Source: Albugo candida
Taxonomy: Eukaryota > Oomycota > Peronosporomycetes > Albuginales > Albuginaceae
Direction: 5' to 3'
Length of the DNA: 64,000 nt
NCBI GenBank assembly: GCA_905220665.1
Contig: CAJNAR010000160.1
Coordinates: 496,001-560,000 of the forward strand
Positions 30,165 to 40,904 of the stretch are shown one piece after another. Each line of letters starts with the position of its first letter. The first letter of the stretch is position 1. The notes below the pieces were generated by a model, which had not been told where the DNA came from, made no database searches, and saw only the letters and a program-made list of their open reading frames with translations. The translations under genes and the position numbers were made by a program.

Positions 30165-31862
30165 ATGCGATCCCTTCAACAAATTCTCATCGCAACAACG
30201 GTGGTGATCAATGTGGTCCACTCGAACACGGGTATTTCTCGCACAGATCATGAGCTGATACGATCACTTCCCTCCGTTCAGATTCCATCATTCGATTACG
30301 GCCATTTGATGGACGATGAAACACCTCAAAATATGTTGTTGGCGCTTGAGCGAGACGGTATACTTGCACTCCGAAACATCCCGAATTACCAAAGAATTCG
30401 AGACGCTTATTTCGAAATTGCCACCAAATGCGTGCTAGAAGCCAAACCCTGAAGATTCTCAATCTTTTGTGTCAAGTAAGACGTTTGGAGACGGCACTCA
30501 ACGAGCAACCATCAGCTCAGAAGCCGGGCTCAATTTGAATTCCGCTGGTTTTTTGGCTGATGCTGCATGCCCTGGGTATCGCGATCGGTACCTTGACTTT
30601 AGCCGTGCCTTGGATAATGCCGTTAATACATTCGCACAAGCATTGGAGAAGAGCTCTTTTGAGATTTATGATCAAGATCAATTGATATCAATCCGGGAAA
30701 TGATAAATGAGGCAACCCGTCTGGATCATTTTCATCTTTACGAGGGAACGGAAAAGGAGGTTGAAGCGAATCCGACATCCAATCACGCACACCGATTGTC
30801 CTCTATGGAGTTGTCAGTGTCATTACATGAAGATCGCGGGCTATTCATTGTGATGGCTTCTCCACAATTTAGTCGTGCGAGCAAGCAAGGCCGACTGAAT
30901 TCTATGCAAGTTGAGCCAGATGATAGAGGTCTAATCATCCAGCAAGGGGATGGCCAATTCGTCCGACCAATTTTGCTTGATGCGGAGATAGTGATCATGA
31001 TGGGTACAGGAGCAACTGAATGGCTTCGAACCAGCCATATTTTACCACCTGTGACACACGGTATGAAAATGCTTACATACCCCAGCGTATCTGAAGAACG
31101 TGTCACTCGAGCATTTTTTGGTAAAATGATTCTCTTGCCGCTCTATCAGCGTGTATCACCCAGTCGATTCACATTTGCTGAAATTCTGAACAAAACATAT
31201 CGTCATGTCTCTGGAATCGATATACTCGAACCAAAAGAAATTGGCTGTGCATCAAGCCGTCAGCTTGTGGAAGCAGCAAAACCTTGTTATGTCCAGGTAA
31301 GCTGCGAAGCGAAAGCAGATTTTCCCAAGACGGACTGTTCTACTATCTGCAATAGAAACCATACAGATGATGCAGAAAAATGCAAAAAATATTGCCAAGG
31401 ATGCCAAAATGGAGGAATAGGGAATATAGTCTGGATGCAGTGTATCCCCGATTCCGCGCATCCGCCACCATCAGATCCTCAACACGGAGCCCTTCCTCCA
31501 GGTCCAGCTCCGGTTAGCCCAGTGCCTCCTACTACGAGTGGTCCTGTACATCCGCCTACAAGTGGTCCTGTACCTCCGACTCTCCCTCCAGATGTTCCTG
31601 CACCTCCTACATTACCTCTGGTCAACCCTGAATCTGATTTTGCTGGTGTTCCTGCCATTCTATCTCACGATACTCCAGTAGAACCAGCTCCACTGGACAA
31701 CTCGAACAGCAAAAGGAAGTCGTGTCGCCGGGTAATCCACCACCAGCCACAACTCCACCGTCAGCTTCATTAAGCGATTCGCAAGACACCTCCAATTCAG
31801 ATGTTCCAAGGCTTGCGTCACATGCGACTGTTCTATTGTTGTGCATTTTTACCGCGTTTTAA
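30165..31862 (+). pseudogene. CCG-class secreted protein with 2OG/Fe(II) dioxygenase-like domain; two frame breaks
   Basis: The first frame (30165-30450) has a signal peptide (MRSLQQILIATTVVINVVHS) and a DIOX_N-like start (VQIPSFDY, then LERDGILALRNIPNY). Reading then shifts by one base near AAACCC (30441-30450) and continues to about 31,700. This part has SLHEDRGLF (His at 30826, Asp at 30832), GLIIQQGDGQFV, a distal THG (His at 31057) and ERVTRAFF (Arg at 31099), in the order of the HxD...H...R ligands of IPNS-like 2OG/Fe(II) dioxygenases. A C-x2-C-x5-G motif (CQGCQNGGIG) lies at 31393-31422, within a ten-Cys segment, followed by Pro-rich repeats. Near AAAA at 31711 the frame shifts back to the first one. 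The end SHATVLLLCIFTAF then stops at 31860 and looks like a GPI-attachment tail. The two breaks compensate and sit next to homopolymers, so either sequencing errors or a recent pseudogene are possible. Confidence 0.7.
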
Positions 31863-31936
31863 GATTTTGCATTGCGATATTTTTCAATACATTTCCTTAT
31901 AAGAAATCATTCATTTTCTGTGACTCCTTCATACAA

Positions 31937-32410
31937 ATGAACGTAATCGCTGAAATGAAACGAATACATGAGCGTGAGTTAGAGCTTGGCGTTCCTTATG
32001 AAGGCTCCTGGCATCAGAAATATAAAGACAGCGCGTGGGTGTACTTCGGAGAGCTATCTTTCGAGCTCACAAAAGAAGAAGGCAAAGAAAGCAAAAAAAC
32101 AACGTAAAGAAATGAAAAAATCGAAGCGAGACGAATTAAATGGTTTGAACAGGTAAGGAGAAAGCGAATGGAACAAAAGAAGGAAGAAGAGCTTCAGAAC
32201 GATCCAATAGACAGACTGACACTCGAGCAATTGGAAGCATAATCGAGCGCAACGGGCTGGAGAGGAAGATATGAGCCTGATGCCAAAGTAAAATGTGTAA
32301 AACGGGGAGAGACTGGTGGAGAGAGAATGGAAGAAAATGAGCAAGAAGCTTACAACGAACGAGAGCGTAGGCGTCGGGCTGCGTTCGGTGGAGTCAATCG
32401 TATACGTTAG
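31937..32410 (+). pseudogene. RBMX2/Ist3-like spliceosomal protein, internally deleted
   Basis: The start MNVIAEMKRIHERELELGV followed by SWHQKYKDSAWVYFGELSFELT matches the N-terminus and RNP2 strand of RBMX2-type RRM proteins. The frame then jumps straight into a Lys/Glu-rich tail (KEEGKESKK) and a stop at 32105. The remaining RRM strands are missing. Charged coding-like text continues in other frames (RMEENEQEAYNERERRRR) to a stop near 32410. The intact family acts in the pre-mRNA retention/splicing complex. It begins only 75 bp after the CCG gene. Confidence 0.65.
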
Positions 32411-32439
32411 GAAACATTTCCCGCAGTCGTTTTTTTTTG

Positions 32440-33775
32440 AAAATAGAGTGCTGAATTCTAATTCGTATTTACACACCTGAACAACATTCTGAGAGGTCGA
32501 TTGATGATCGTTTTCCATCGGTTCTTCCTCCTCCATATCTGGTGCTACCGTGTAGTGTCTTTGCCCGGAACACAAAGCAATTCGAAGTGGACAGTTAATC
32601 TGAAAAATGAGACTCCATTGATCGCATCTATCGACCTGTCTACGCATCGACTTGAATTTTATCTCACAAATCTCTTACCAGATAGCCGCATCTTTTCACT
32701 CACTTGGACTCCTTGACCGCCGAAAATGAGATACCGGCCTCCACAATGAAGATCAAAAGCAATACGCTTCATTTCTCCATTCATATTTCAAATCGGCGGG
32801 TCTACCTGATTCGTATCTGCTTTGCGATGAACAGTAGTCAATATGTCATTTGTTTGTCGAATGGATCTGACCATCACGACGTGCAGCTGTGAACAAGAGA
32901 TTCCCATCGTACGAGAAACGTACTTGCGTGATACCTCTTCTTTCGTGAGTCTGTGAAGAGATTCATGTCAGAAATACGCTTGGGCGTGGAAGCTTACACA
33001 CGCAAAGTGTCATCAATTCTTCGCCCGAGTCTTCGGCATACAATCCTGTTGTGCCATGAAACGATCCTGCTGCGTACATTCTGGATAGCTGCACGTTCGA
33101 AAATTTCAGAGTTGACGGATGGGAGGATGCACGCACTTGGAGTGATCTGGATTGAAGTGAATAGAGCTGATCAGACCACGCTGTCCTTGCTTGGCTTTCT
33201 TCGTCTTTGCAAGCGGCCGAGACTCGAAATCGCGGCTTGGATGGGACAGGTCGAACACGCGAACATACGCTCAAAACCAGCATAGGTTTTGTCTGCCGTG
33301 GGATTAAATGTAATCGACGTTGCGGAGGTGAGTTCATCCAGACGATCGAATGCCCGAAACGAGGCGCGAAGCTGAATGGTAGATTATTAGATGTTGCAGG
33401 GTATAAGAAGATACTAACTTGGCCGCTGTAGGCATCCCATAAATGGATCGGCTCATCTTTGCTTGTGGTTAGAAAGCAGCATGTTGATGGGTATGCAGAG
33501 TTCATGTGTGGATACCATTTCATATCGTATGTACTTTTTGGTTCTTTTATTTGAAGAACCGAATGCGCATCAGCGCAATCTCGATCGATCGGTGGCTCAA
33601 ATATTCGGATCGTATGATCTTCGCTATTCGTTAGAGGACATAGATTATCTGGTGATGTCTGAACGCCTTTGGTAAAATTATTATCTCTATACGACTGAAA
33701 TTCATCAAATGCTGCAAAGCAAAGGCGTGGGTCGTCTACGAGTGCGCCAGATTCGACGACATTGGAAAACTCCAT
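32440..33775 (-). pseudogene. WRAP53/TCAB1-like WD40 protein, multiply frameshifted
   Basis: The frame from 33775 carries the TCAB1-type start of the beta-propeller: NNFTKGVQTSPDN, SEDHTIRIFEPP, YDMKWYPHMNSAYP and DEPIHLWDAYSGQ. A canonical 47-bp intron (33418-33372) leads in phase to LRASFRAFDRLDELTSA. After TYAGFER the reading frame breaks. RVFDLSHPSRDF, then GLISSIHFNPDH, MYAAGSFHGTTGLYAEDSGE, GITQVRFSYDGNLLFTAARRDGQ and finally PLRIALCSGQRHYTV all continue the propeller in successive frames. At least four breaks and several stops are seen. The intact family binds Cajal-body RNAs and telomerase. Splice sites are still good, so decay appears relatively recent. Confidence 0.75.
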
Positions 33776-33849
33776 GCTTTTGTATGTACCAATTTATATG
33801 AGTTATCATCTTACAGCGAACAAATGCCTGGCCTCTAAGGCTGGCATTT

Positions 33850-34890
33850 TTATGATGCTCCACCAGTGGCTAGTCGCATTGTTGCAACCGCGGGATCTTG
33901 CAACATTGTCGGGATGGTTCCAGAATCTTGATGTTCAAGGCTACTGCCGCTCTTGTGCTCATTTCGATAACTACCAGACCCGAACAATTGCTGGAAAAAT
34001 GCATCATATTTATCGAAATACCGATGACCGCCCCGCAGCCATGTATCATTATTCGTTCCATTCTCAACAGCATACCAGACCACGTTCGCATTGACTGATT
34101 GTAGAATTGTATGAAGTCGCTGCATGTGGAAATGCGGTATTACTTCATCTGCGGTTCCTGCTTTCTAAAATGACACCAGCAACCATTTGAGCAATAAGCA
34201 TAACAATTAGTAAAGCATCAATCGAGCCGTCAATTTCAATACATGATCTTTGGGAGCAGTTGTTGCGAGATAAACAGCCACAGCGCCCGAAGCGATCTCC
34301 CAAATAAAACAATTTTGTTCCGGTCAATTTTTTTGTGTTGTCGTAAATAGCTCAAAGAAGCCTATCACGAAAAGCTAAGTGAGTTGTGGATTGAGGAATA
34401 AAATGAGCACCTTTGCATCCATTTGCAATCCTATTTCACTCGGAACTCCTTCGCTGTGACCGTATCCTCGATAATCCACCAGTAAAATATTACATTTGAC
34501 ATTGCGAAACAATTGAATTGCATTCGGTAGACGGAATCCGATATCTACAAAAAAAACTCCAAGTATGTGACTATCATTCTTTCAGTCTCTTACTTCCGGA
34601 ATTTCCATGAAAGAAAATAATTGTCGGATTACCAAGCGAGTTGGATTGCTTTAGTAACCACACATGGATTCGAATACCATCCTCAGTAGGGATCATAACG
34701 TCTTCGTGTTCGATATCATACTCTCGTGGATGACGATATCCTACAAGATACTTTTATGAAAAACAGCGTCGTCAATGAAAGCATTATCGGACCGGATGGA
34801 TTGTCTTTTGTCAGCTTAGCTTATCCTGGTAAACAAATAACAATGTTAAGAATTCTGTGATCAATGTGACGCCGGTGTAAATCGCATTGG
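33850..34890 (-). pseudogene. ABHD13/BEM46-like serine hydrolase, frameshifted and internally deleted
   Basis: Reading down the minus strand, an N-terminal membrane-anchor-like piece (TGVTLITEFLTLLFVYQD) and PREYDIEHEDVMIPTEDG are followed by PTIIFFHGNSG. A GT-AG intron then joins in phase to NIGFRLPNAIQLF and ILLVDYRGYGHSEG. Next come KIDRNKIVLFGRSL (nucleophile elbow GRS) and, after a frame break, GAVAVYLATTAPKDH. The following part of the domain is missing, and the text resumes at AGTADEVIPHFHMQRLH and ends with ENGTNNDTWLRGGHRYF. Missing middle, frame breaks and in-frame stops mark it as dead. Family members are membrane-anchored serine hydrolases. Confidence 0.75.
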
Positions 34891-35089
34891 CAAGCCATAT
34901 TTTCAAAGTTGCGCTGTAGCTGTATCCGTCGACCATATGATGCGAACGTAACATAGGTACGCCGATGCATGTTGCTAAGTTGCGATATGCGGAATGGACG
35001 CAGGAGGCGAAAATTCTTTTTTACGTTAGAAAGCGAGTGCTGACAACTTTTGTGGATGTTGTGCATTGATACACAAAGACTATGACTTG

Positions 35090-36250
35090 CCGTTGATTTC
35101 TATCGGCGGTCTATTATTCGATCAGAGGCGATTAGACAAGGATCAAGCGAGACAGCTTTGTATCAAGCTCAGCTCAATGTCTGCTTTCTGTAAGCCCGTT
35201 CCGATAAAAACGATCCGGGAAATGCGATCGTTCCACACTTTTTTTGACGATGTTATCTCAAATAAATCATGTACACCTTGAAGAATGTATTTGTACGGAC
35301 TCTTTTCAATTGCCACGACGCCCTGTATTCGAAATATTAAAGTTAACATCGCATACTCCTTCTTTCTGATCGGCCCATAACAACTCACCGAGCCAGCGCT
35401 CCAACTTTCTTATTGGAAAAACTGTTTGGGGGATTGTTACACAGATTGTGCGTACTTTTCCCGAATGAATTTGACCCCTTACTTTATCCTTTTCTGAATT
35501 CGTTATATGGTCGCAATTAGCGTGAATATCTGATTTGCTCGCAGACTCCATGTCATCCTGTGAGCCTTTCTTCGAACCGTTCAAATCGCCTTCCAACATA
35601 AGGTCTACTTGATTAGCGCGATCCATTGAGAATAATGGGAATCAAGTCCACGATCCCTTTTTTCGTCCATGTGAATGGCGCTAATCCGTTGATGCTCTGG
35701 ATTAGAGTTTCAATATTGTCTTTAGAAGTATTATCACCTTCAAGAAGATCTTCCTTGTTCAGAAGTATCCGATCAGCATACGCCAACTGCGATGCAGCTT
35801 CATTTCTACTGGAATCTCTTTCCAAATGCTTACCAATGTTGTGAGCATCAACGATAGTGATGATTCCATCTAGATACATTCTTCCTTCTAGCTCTTCATC
35901 CACCCAAAAGACCGACGCAACTTTGCCGGGATTTGCCACTCCTGTCGTCTCCACAATAATGTAATCATACTTTCCACTTTTCGTTTCCAGCAACCGTTCG
36001 AGCGTGTTCACAAGATCATCACGAACGGAGCAGCATATACATCCGTTTTGAAGCTCGAGAAATTCGGGCAAGTGCTGACCACCAGACTTTCAATGCCAAT
36101 CTCCTCTCCAAACTCGTTTTCTATCACCGCAATACGCTTTCCATGTGAAGCAGTTAATATATAATTGAAGTGTTGTTTTTCGAGACCCCAAGAAGCCTGA
36201 AAGGATGATTACTGGAATCGAGCTGCTGTCGAGCTCTCCATGTTCGTCCA
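35090..36250 (-). pseudogene. CobW/COG0523 GTPase (CBWD/ZNG1-like), frameshifted
   Basis: The start SIPVIILSGFLGSRKTTL is the P-loop, but the family's invariant GxGKT Gly is replaced (GSRKT). A frame break leads to KRIAVIENEFGEEIGIESL. A further break and loss lead to the longest open part (36071-35613), with ELQNGCICCSVRDDL (the metal-binding CxCC), YIIVETTGVANPGKV and ADRILLNKEDLL. The CobW_C domain (KLERWLGELLW, then YKYILQGVHDLFE) is split over two frames at 35626-35143. The intact family delivers zinc to client metalloproteins. The gene is divergent from the CTNNBL1-like relic. Confidence 0.75.
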
Positions 36251-36276
36251 GTCAATCGGATTTTCACAACAAAGTA

Positions 36277-37960
36277 ATGAAAGCCTCAAAGCGGTTCAAG
36301 GCCGATGATAGGTTTGACTCGATCGTTTCTAGCGTCGAAAATGCATGTACATACATTGATGACACAATGACCGCCAAATCGATTCAATCTCTCTTCTCAT
36401 TACTGCGAAAGACGATTGTAAAAAAATGCGATAGAACGAACCAGGTACGCTCAAACGCCATCAAAATTTATGGACTCGGAAGTCGCATTGCATCAGAAAC
36501 TAATCAAATGGAAAGGGGTGGCTGCTTTTCCGAATTCATGTGCTCACTGTTTGGAGATCAAAGACGATTTTGTACCGCTACTTTTGCAACACGAAAACAT
36601 TGACATCCATTACGATGTGATCACCATCATCGCTGATTGGACTGACATAGAAATGGCAGAGGACGAGTTGGAGGCAATTGCTGCAATTGCAAAAGCTTTC
36701 GTAGAGGAGAATGTATTGACGTCCCTTGTCCAGATTCTTGAGAGATTTGGAAAAGTCGATGTGGCTGAAATAAACAATGAGGAAAACATGGAACAGGATG
36801 ATCAAGAAGACAAGGAACACGAGACTCCAAGAATTATTTACCATATTGATTACAAATTTTTGAGAATATGGCTGAAGTAGCTCCTGACTCATGTGTGAGT
36901 ATCTGCAGTGAGAATACGTGTCTGTCTTATCTTGTCCGATTGATTGCCGAAAAAGAAAGTATTGCGTTGGAGCGTAAGAGTGGGGAAGGTGCAGTCGCAT
37001 TCCCCCAGAATAAGCTGTACGCGAGCCAAGTACTGTCAATAATGCTTCAAGTAGCAAATCCCGTTCAAGAAGCGTTTATGGATGATGGGATTAAGAAGAA
37101 GAAAACTGACCGGTTTGACAAATCACTCCGTATTATTGCTTCACACCGCAAACAAAATCCCTCCTCTGAAGACGAAGAAGAATTTCTTGAGAGCATATGT
37201 AATGCTTTGTGCACTCTTTTGCTGAAACAAGAGGGGAAAGAATCGATTTCGTCATTTGAAAAGACTTGAGCTCCTGTTACGGCTTCTCAAAGATCGATCA
37301 TCATTCATGTAAGCCGGAGCCCTTCGCCTGCTGGATCATTCACTTATGGAAAGCCCTCGGAATTGCGAGCATTTGGTAGAGATCGGCGGTCTGAGACATA
37401 GTTTTTCGATTCTCATGGGCAAAACAGGTCGATACAGATCGCGTCACGTAACGAAGGGAACATTGGAGAGGGTTCAAGAGAAGCAAGAAGAGTACACTAT
37501 CAACATCAAAACATCGATGTGTGTATCGTTCGGAAGAAGCACGAGCGGATGGTTTTGCTCAATTTCATTCAAAACTGATGGAAAAAGAGTATGAAAAGTT
37601 GGATCGCTTGATCGACTTGTTTGCAAGGTATCACAAACGCGTGCAAGAAGAGGAGACAGAAACCGACCTACAGGATGCAGAAAAAGAAAACAATCATAGA
37701 GAAGGAACAGCTACTACGTCGATTAGACGCTGGTCTATTCACCTTGCAGCGCCTTGCCTTCGTGTTGGCTCATTGTTGTGTATTTTCGGCAAAAATGAAC
37801 GGCAACACAGTTATTAAATTCCATGAACGCCAGCTAGAATTTGAGTCCTTGAACTTGATTCTTCATGAACAACTTGGTTTGATGCTATCAGATGAGAACC
37901 AGGAAAACGTCGAGTCACAAGACCGCCTCAAAAGCCATTTACAAGCGCTCTGTGATCGAT
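36277..37960 (+). pseudogene. CTNNBL1 (beta-catenin-like 1) homologue, multiply frameshifted
   Basis: Pieces in changing frames follow the family order. KRFKADDRFDSIVSS is followed by PSKFMDSEVALHQKL, FVPLLLQHENIDIHYDV, FVEENVLTSLVQILERFG, then ENMAEVAPDSCVSIC and NKLYASQVLSIMLQ. GALRLLDHSLMESPRNCEHL, MEKEYEKLDRLIDLFARY and LLRRLDAGLFTLQRLAFVLAH complete the series. Breaks occur near 36,440, in a T run near 36,855, and near 37,270, 37,310, 37,430 and 37,640. The intact protein is an armadillo-repeat factor of the Prp19/CDC5L splicing complex. It carries many more breaks than any core gene in the window. Confidence 0.8.
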
Positions 37961-38125
37961 TTTCCGCGCATGAAGAAATTGGTCAAATTCCTAATTCTGA
38001 CACGAACGTAGTAAACGAACTTGTAATTGCTGAAGAAAAACAACTTCTTAATCCGATCGATCATTATGCTACTTCAGGAACCAAGGACGCCACGGTGAGA
38101 TATCATATCGGCGCACGCTTACAAG

Positions 38126-38613
38126 ACAGCGCCGAAGACGGGATTTTCTTTCTCGTTGGCGTCTGGAGCGGCCGTGTTCGCAGCTATTAAGTACTGGCCA
38201 ACTTTTCGCAACAGGTTGAGTGTGAGTGGGAAGACTGCTCTAATCATATCATCCTTTTTAGGCCATTCGCCGTCACTTTAGAACAAAGAATTGTTGCCGG
38301 TGCTCGTACTCCCGAGCGGTACCTAGCAGCGATGGATTCTGATTATGTTCGCGAGAAACTGGCATCGGGGCATCATTTGTTACCGCATCATCGGCTAGCT
38401 AACTACATTTACGATTATCCATATAAAACAATTACTGTCCTTGGCGTTCCTATCGTTGGTGCAATATACTTGACACAACGATCAAACGCAGCAATTAAAG
38501 TTTCACAGCAAGTCATGCAGGCTCGAGTTTATGGTCAGGGAGCTCTATTGTGTTTGCCGCTGAGCTCTATGGCTTTTCAAGATTATATGTCCCACCGCGG
38601 TCGATTTGAATGA
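38126..38613 (+). pseudogene. HIG1-domain mitochondrial protein, 5' end lost or fused
   Basis: A membrane helix (FSFSLASGAAVFAAIKYW) ends at 38214. A good 47-bp intron (38215-38261) joins in phase to PFAVTLEQRIVAGARTPERY. A second hydrophobic span follows, then SQQVMQARVYGQGALL and AFQDYMSHRGRFE, a HIG1-type ending (respiratory supercomplex factor family). No ATG precedes it in frame. Instead the frame runs back without a stop into the CTNNBL1-like relic through a 31-nt GTGAGA...ACAAG segment (38095-38125) that is too short for a normal intron. Its 3' half is intact, so a shorter product from an internal Met (38332) cannot be excluded. Confidence 0.6.
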
Positions 38614-40492
38614 TTATATGCTCTTCCGTGTTATAATTCTTTAATATAGTCTGCAGTGGGTACATTAGGACCAACTCTTCTTATCAGCTGTCCAACAGAG
38701 GTGGTCTTTTCTGAACTAAGCGATTACGCACAACCACCAGAATTCTACTTCGTACTGGTCCATCGATATGACATTCGTTTGACAGTAAGAAATGTTGAGA
38801 AATGCTAAATCTGCTTGCAATCTTAGTATATATACTATGGCGCTCGATTCCAAAGTCATTCGGATGCGTTTGGCATAGTAATCTATAACCTCACTCCGTC
38901 ATGCCGTCTTTGGGTTTGATGCATGCATTTTGTGATCAACGAGCTGACTAACAACATCGTAACATTTCGCCAAAAGTAGAAAACGTGGAAAGCCCCAGGC
39001 AGATGTATGAGAAGATGATACATGGCAGATACTTTTTTAGTATTTCAATACACACGAGAGCTTCGTTATCTACAAGTACTAGCAAACTTGCAGAAAAGGT
39101 GAGCTTTGTTCTGGTTATCCACGCTCTATGCTGGTACTATGAGGCATGAAAATTTGATGCAGAAATACTCTCGGTCAGATTATCATTGTTGATTTTATAG
39201 TGTACGTTTGACGCAAGTCAACCCGCCCTAACATTCCTTATAAAGTCTTTTAGACCAAAGTAGACGCAGCTAATGCGAAAGATGACACATTGACAAAAAG
39301 GATGAAAAGTCTTGACGATATAAAATGAATGATGCGGTAGCGGAAATCAATGGGTGCATCATCATCCGATGAATTTGTAAAGAAGGGCTTCATATAAAAC
39401 TTGCATCTCCTCCTTCTCGCTGCATCACAAATTGAGAATAGATAATTGCATCTACGAGCACCCTTCGCTTATATAAATATCATTTAAAGAAGTTATCATT
39501 TCACGAACGACCGGAACCTCTCAATACAACACGAGTAATAAGATCGCAATACAGATGCGCGAAAGTGTATGACGCTAAATCAGTTATTGTTTGTGTAGTC
39601 AGAATTCTGGTCAAGCAAGAATGAGTACGGACTGGACTATTTTGCAATAATACATGCACGCTACATCATGATTTTATCAGGTTCCGTACCTACTCCGAGC
39701 GATGTTGAATCGGAGCTTCATTCCCATTATGTAACGAAGTACGCAATCATTCCGAAGATCCGATCAGATATCAAGTTGCAGGTAAAATGCGCAATCGAAT
39801 GTTTGCACTGATATTGACCCAGAAGATGTGTTTGCCATCCTTCGCTACTATACATACGATAATTGTCAGATTTTCGCACCAACAAACTATTAACGTTGAA
39901 ATTTCGTGCTTATATTTAATTGAGTACTTTTCAAGAAAGTTAAATCTATGGAAAGTATCTGCATAAGCAAATGGGATGGAAGCAGAAGCCAGTATTTTTT
40001 TTCAGCGATTATAATTAGTCTAATTGCGATATGAATGCGTGGCCCACACCAATGGTAGAGGGTATAGATTGTGGGCAAGTCTTACGCGACATGTTGCTCT
40101 CTGCCTATGCTTTTACCGATCAGTATCACAGCTGTGTGTCTCAGTGTAATCGCTGCAGTCGCTCGTCCGTCAAATATGTCTAATTGAATTTCGTATGTTG
40201 CGTTCGTGCTTTGTCGTATGTGTTATGGTAAAATTCGGAATACGGAAAATATACATTTTTTGCCAGAGTATATGTATGTACAGTTGTCCCTTCGATATGT
40301 CACATTCCAAAAGTTCGTCGCAGAATGATGGAGAGCCGAAACCCTGGTGTATGCTTTAGCAACTTTGTTAAGCAAAAGTTTATATGCTTCGATAATATTG
40401 GTAAAGGCTGTCGTGCCACTCAGCTGTTCATGCGCTTTTCTTTCATAAAGGCGAGAAAACCTACAAAATCGTGATTCACACTCGGGTCTTGT
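38614..40492. other. Gene-free stretch
   Basis: No intact gene is seen. A coding-like piece near 39680-39790 with a good GTAAAA...CCCAG pair (39781-39821) is too short to identify. The last 400 bp are homologous to the region upstream of the gene at 49721. Confidence 0.4.
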
Positions 40493-40504
40493 GCATAGAA
40501 CACA
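40493..40504 (+). promoter_or_regulatory. GCATAGAACACA element upstream of family B member 2
   Basis: The element is followed by GTATGAATATC (TATA-like) and ends 67 bp before the ATG at 40572. It matches the element before the other family B genes. Confidence 0.5.
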
Positions 40505-40571
40505 GTATGAATATCTCTCATATTTCAAGCACTTAGCAAGAACGAAGAGCTCCATCAACCCATCTTGTTTG

Positions 40572-40904
40572 ATGATTACCAAAATCTTTCCGGCATTGTC
40601 TTGCATAGCGATTCTATGCATACAAGCTCGAAAAATTAGTAATGGTCATGTCGATATAGAAGATCTGCTCTCATACGTAAATGGAAAAGGTATTTCTGTT
40701 GAGAACACTTATCCATTTGACTTCAGCATGCTCAATATCGTGGATAAAAAGTTAACTCTTACGCTGAACTTCACTGGAACATATCTGGACGCTGACAAAC
40801 TTGCACTAATCACTCTACCATTTTTTCTGAACGTCAAAATTGATACATGCTCCAGTAAGACTCCAGATGTGTCATACACACTGAGGGATGATGCAAAAAA
40901 ATAA
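40572..40904 (+). CDS. Small secreted protein family B, member 2 (110 aa)
   Basis: The Met at 40572 gives MITKIFPALSCIAILCIQA, a clear secretion signal that aligns with member 3. The open frame extends further upstream but that part lies over the conserved promoter element. The mature part has LNIVDKKLTLTLNFTG, shared with member 3 (LNIVDKLMILSVQFIG), and the core VKIDTCSSKTPDVSY. The second core Cys is Ser, as in member 4. Function is unknown; the family is described at member 1. It lies in a duplicated segment whose partner is 9.1 kb downstream. Confidence 0.7.
   Translation: MITKIFPALSCIAILCIQARKISNGHVDIEDLLSYVNGKGISVENTYPFDFSMLNIVDKKLTLTLNFTGTYLDADKLALITLPFFLNVKIDTCSSKTPDVSYTLRDDAKK

Noticed and set aside
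32054..32647. 197-codon minus-strand frame rich in Phe/Leu/Ser
   Set aside because: It is mostly the antisense of the Lys/Glu-rich RBMX2-like tail; only its first part coincides with the end of the WRAP53-like relic.
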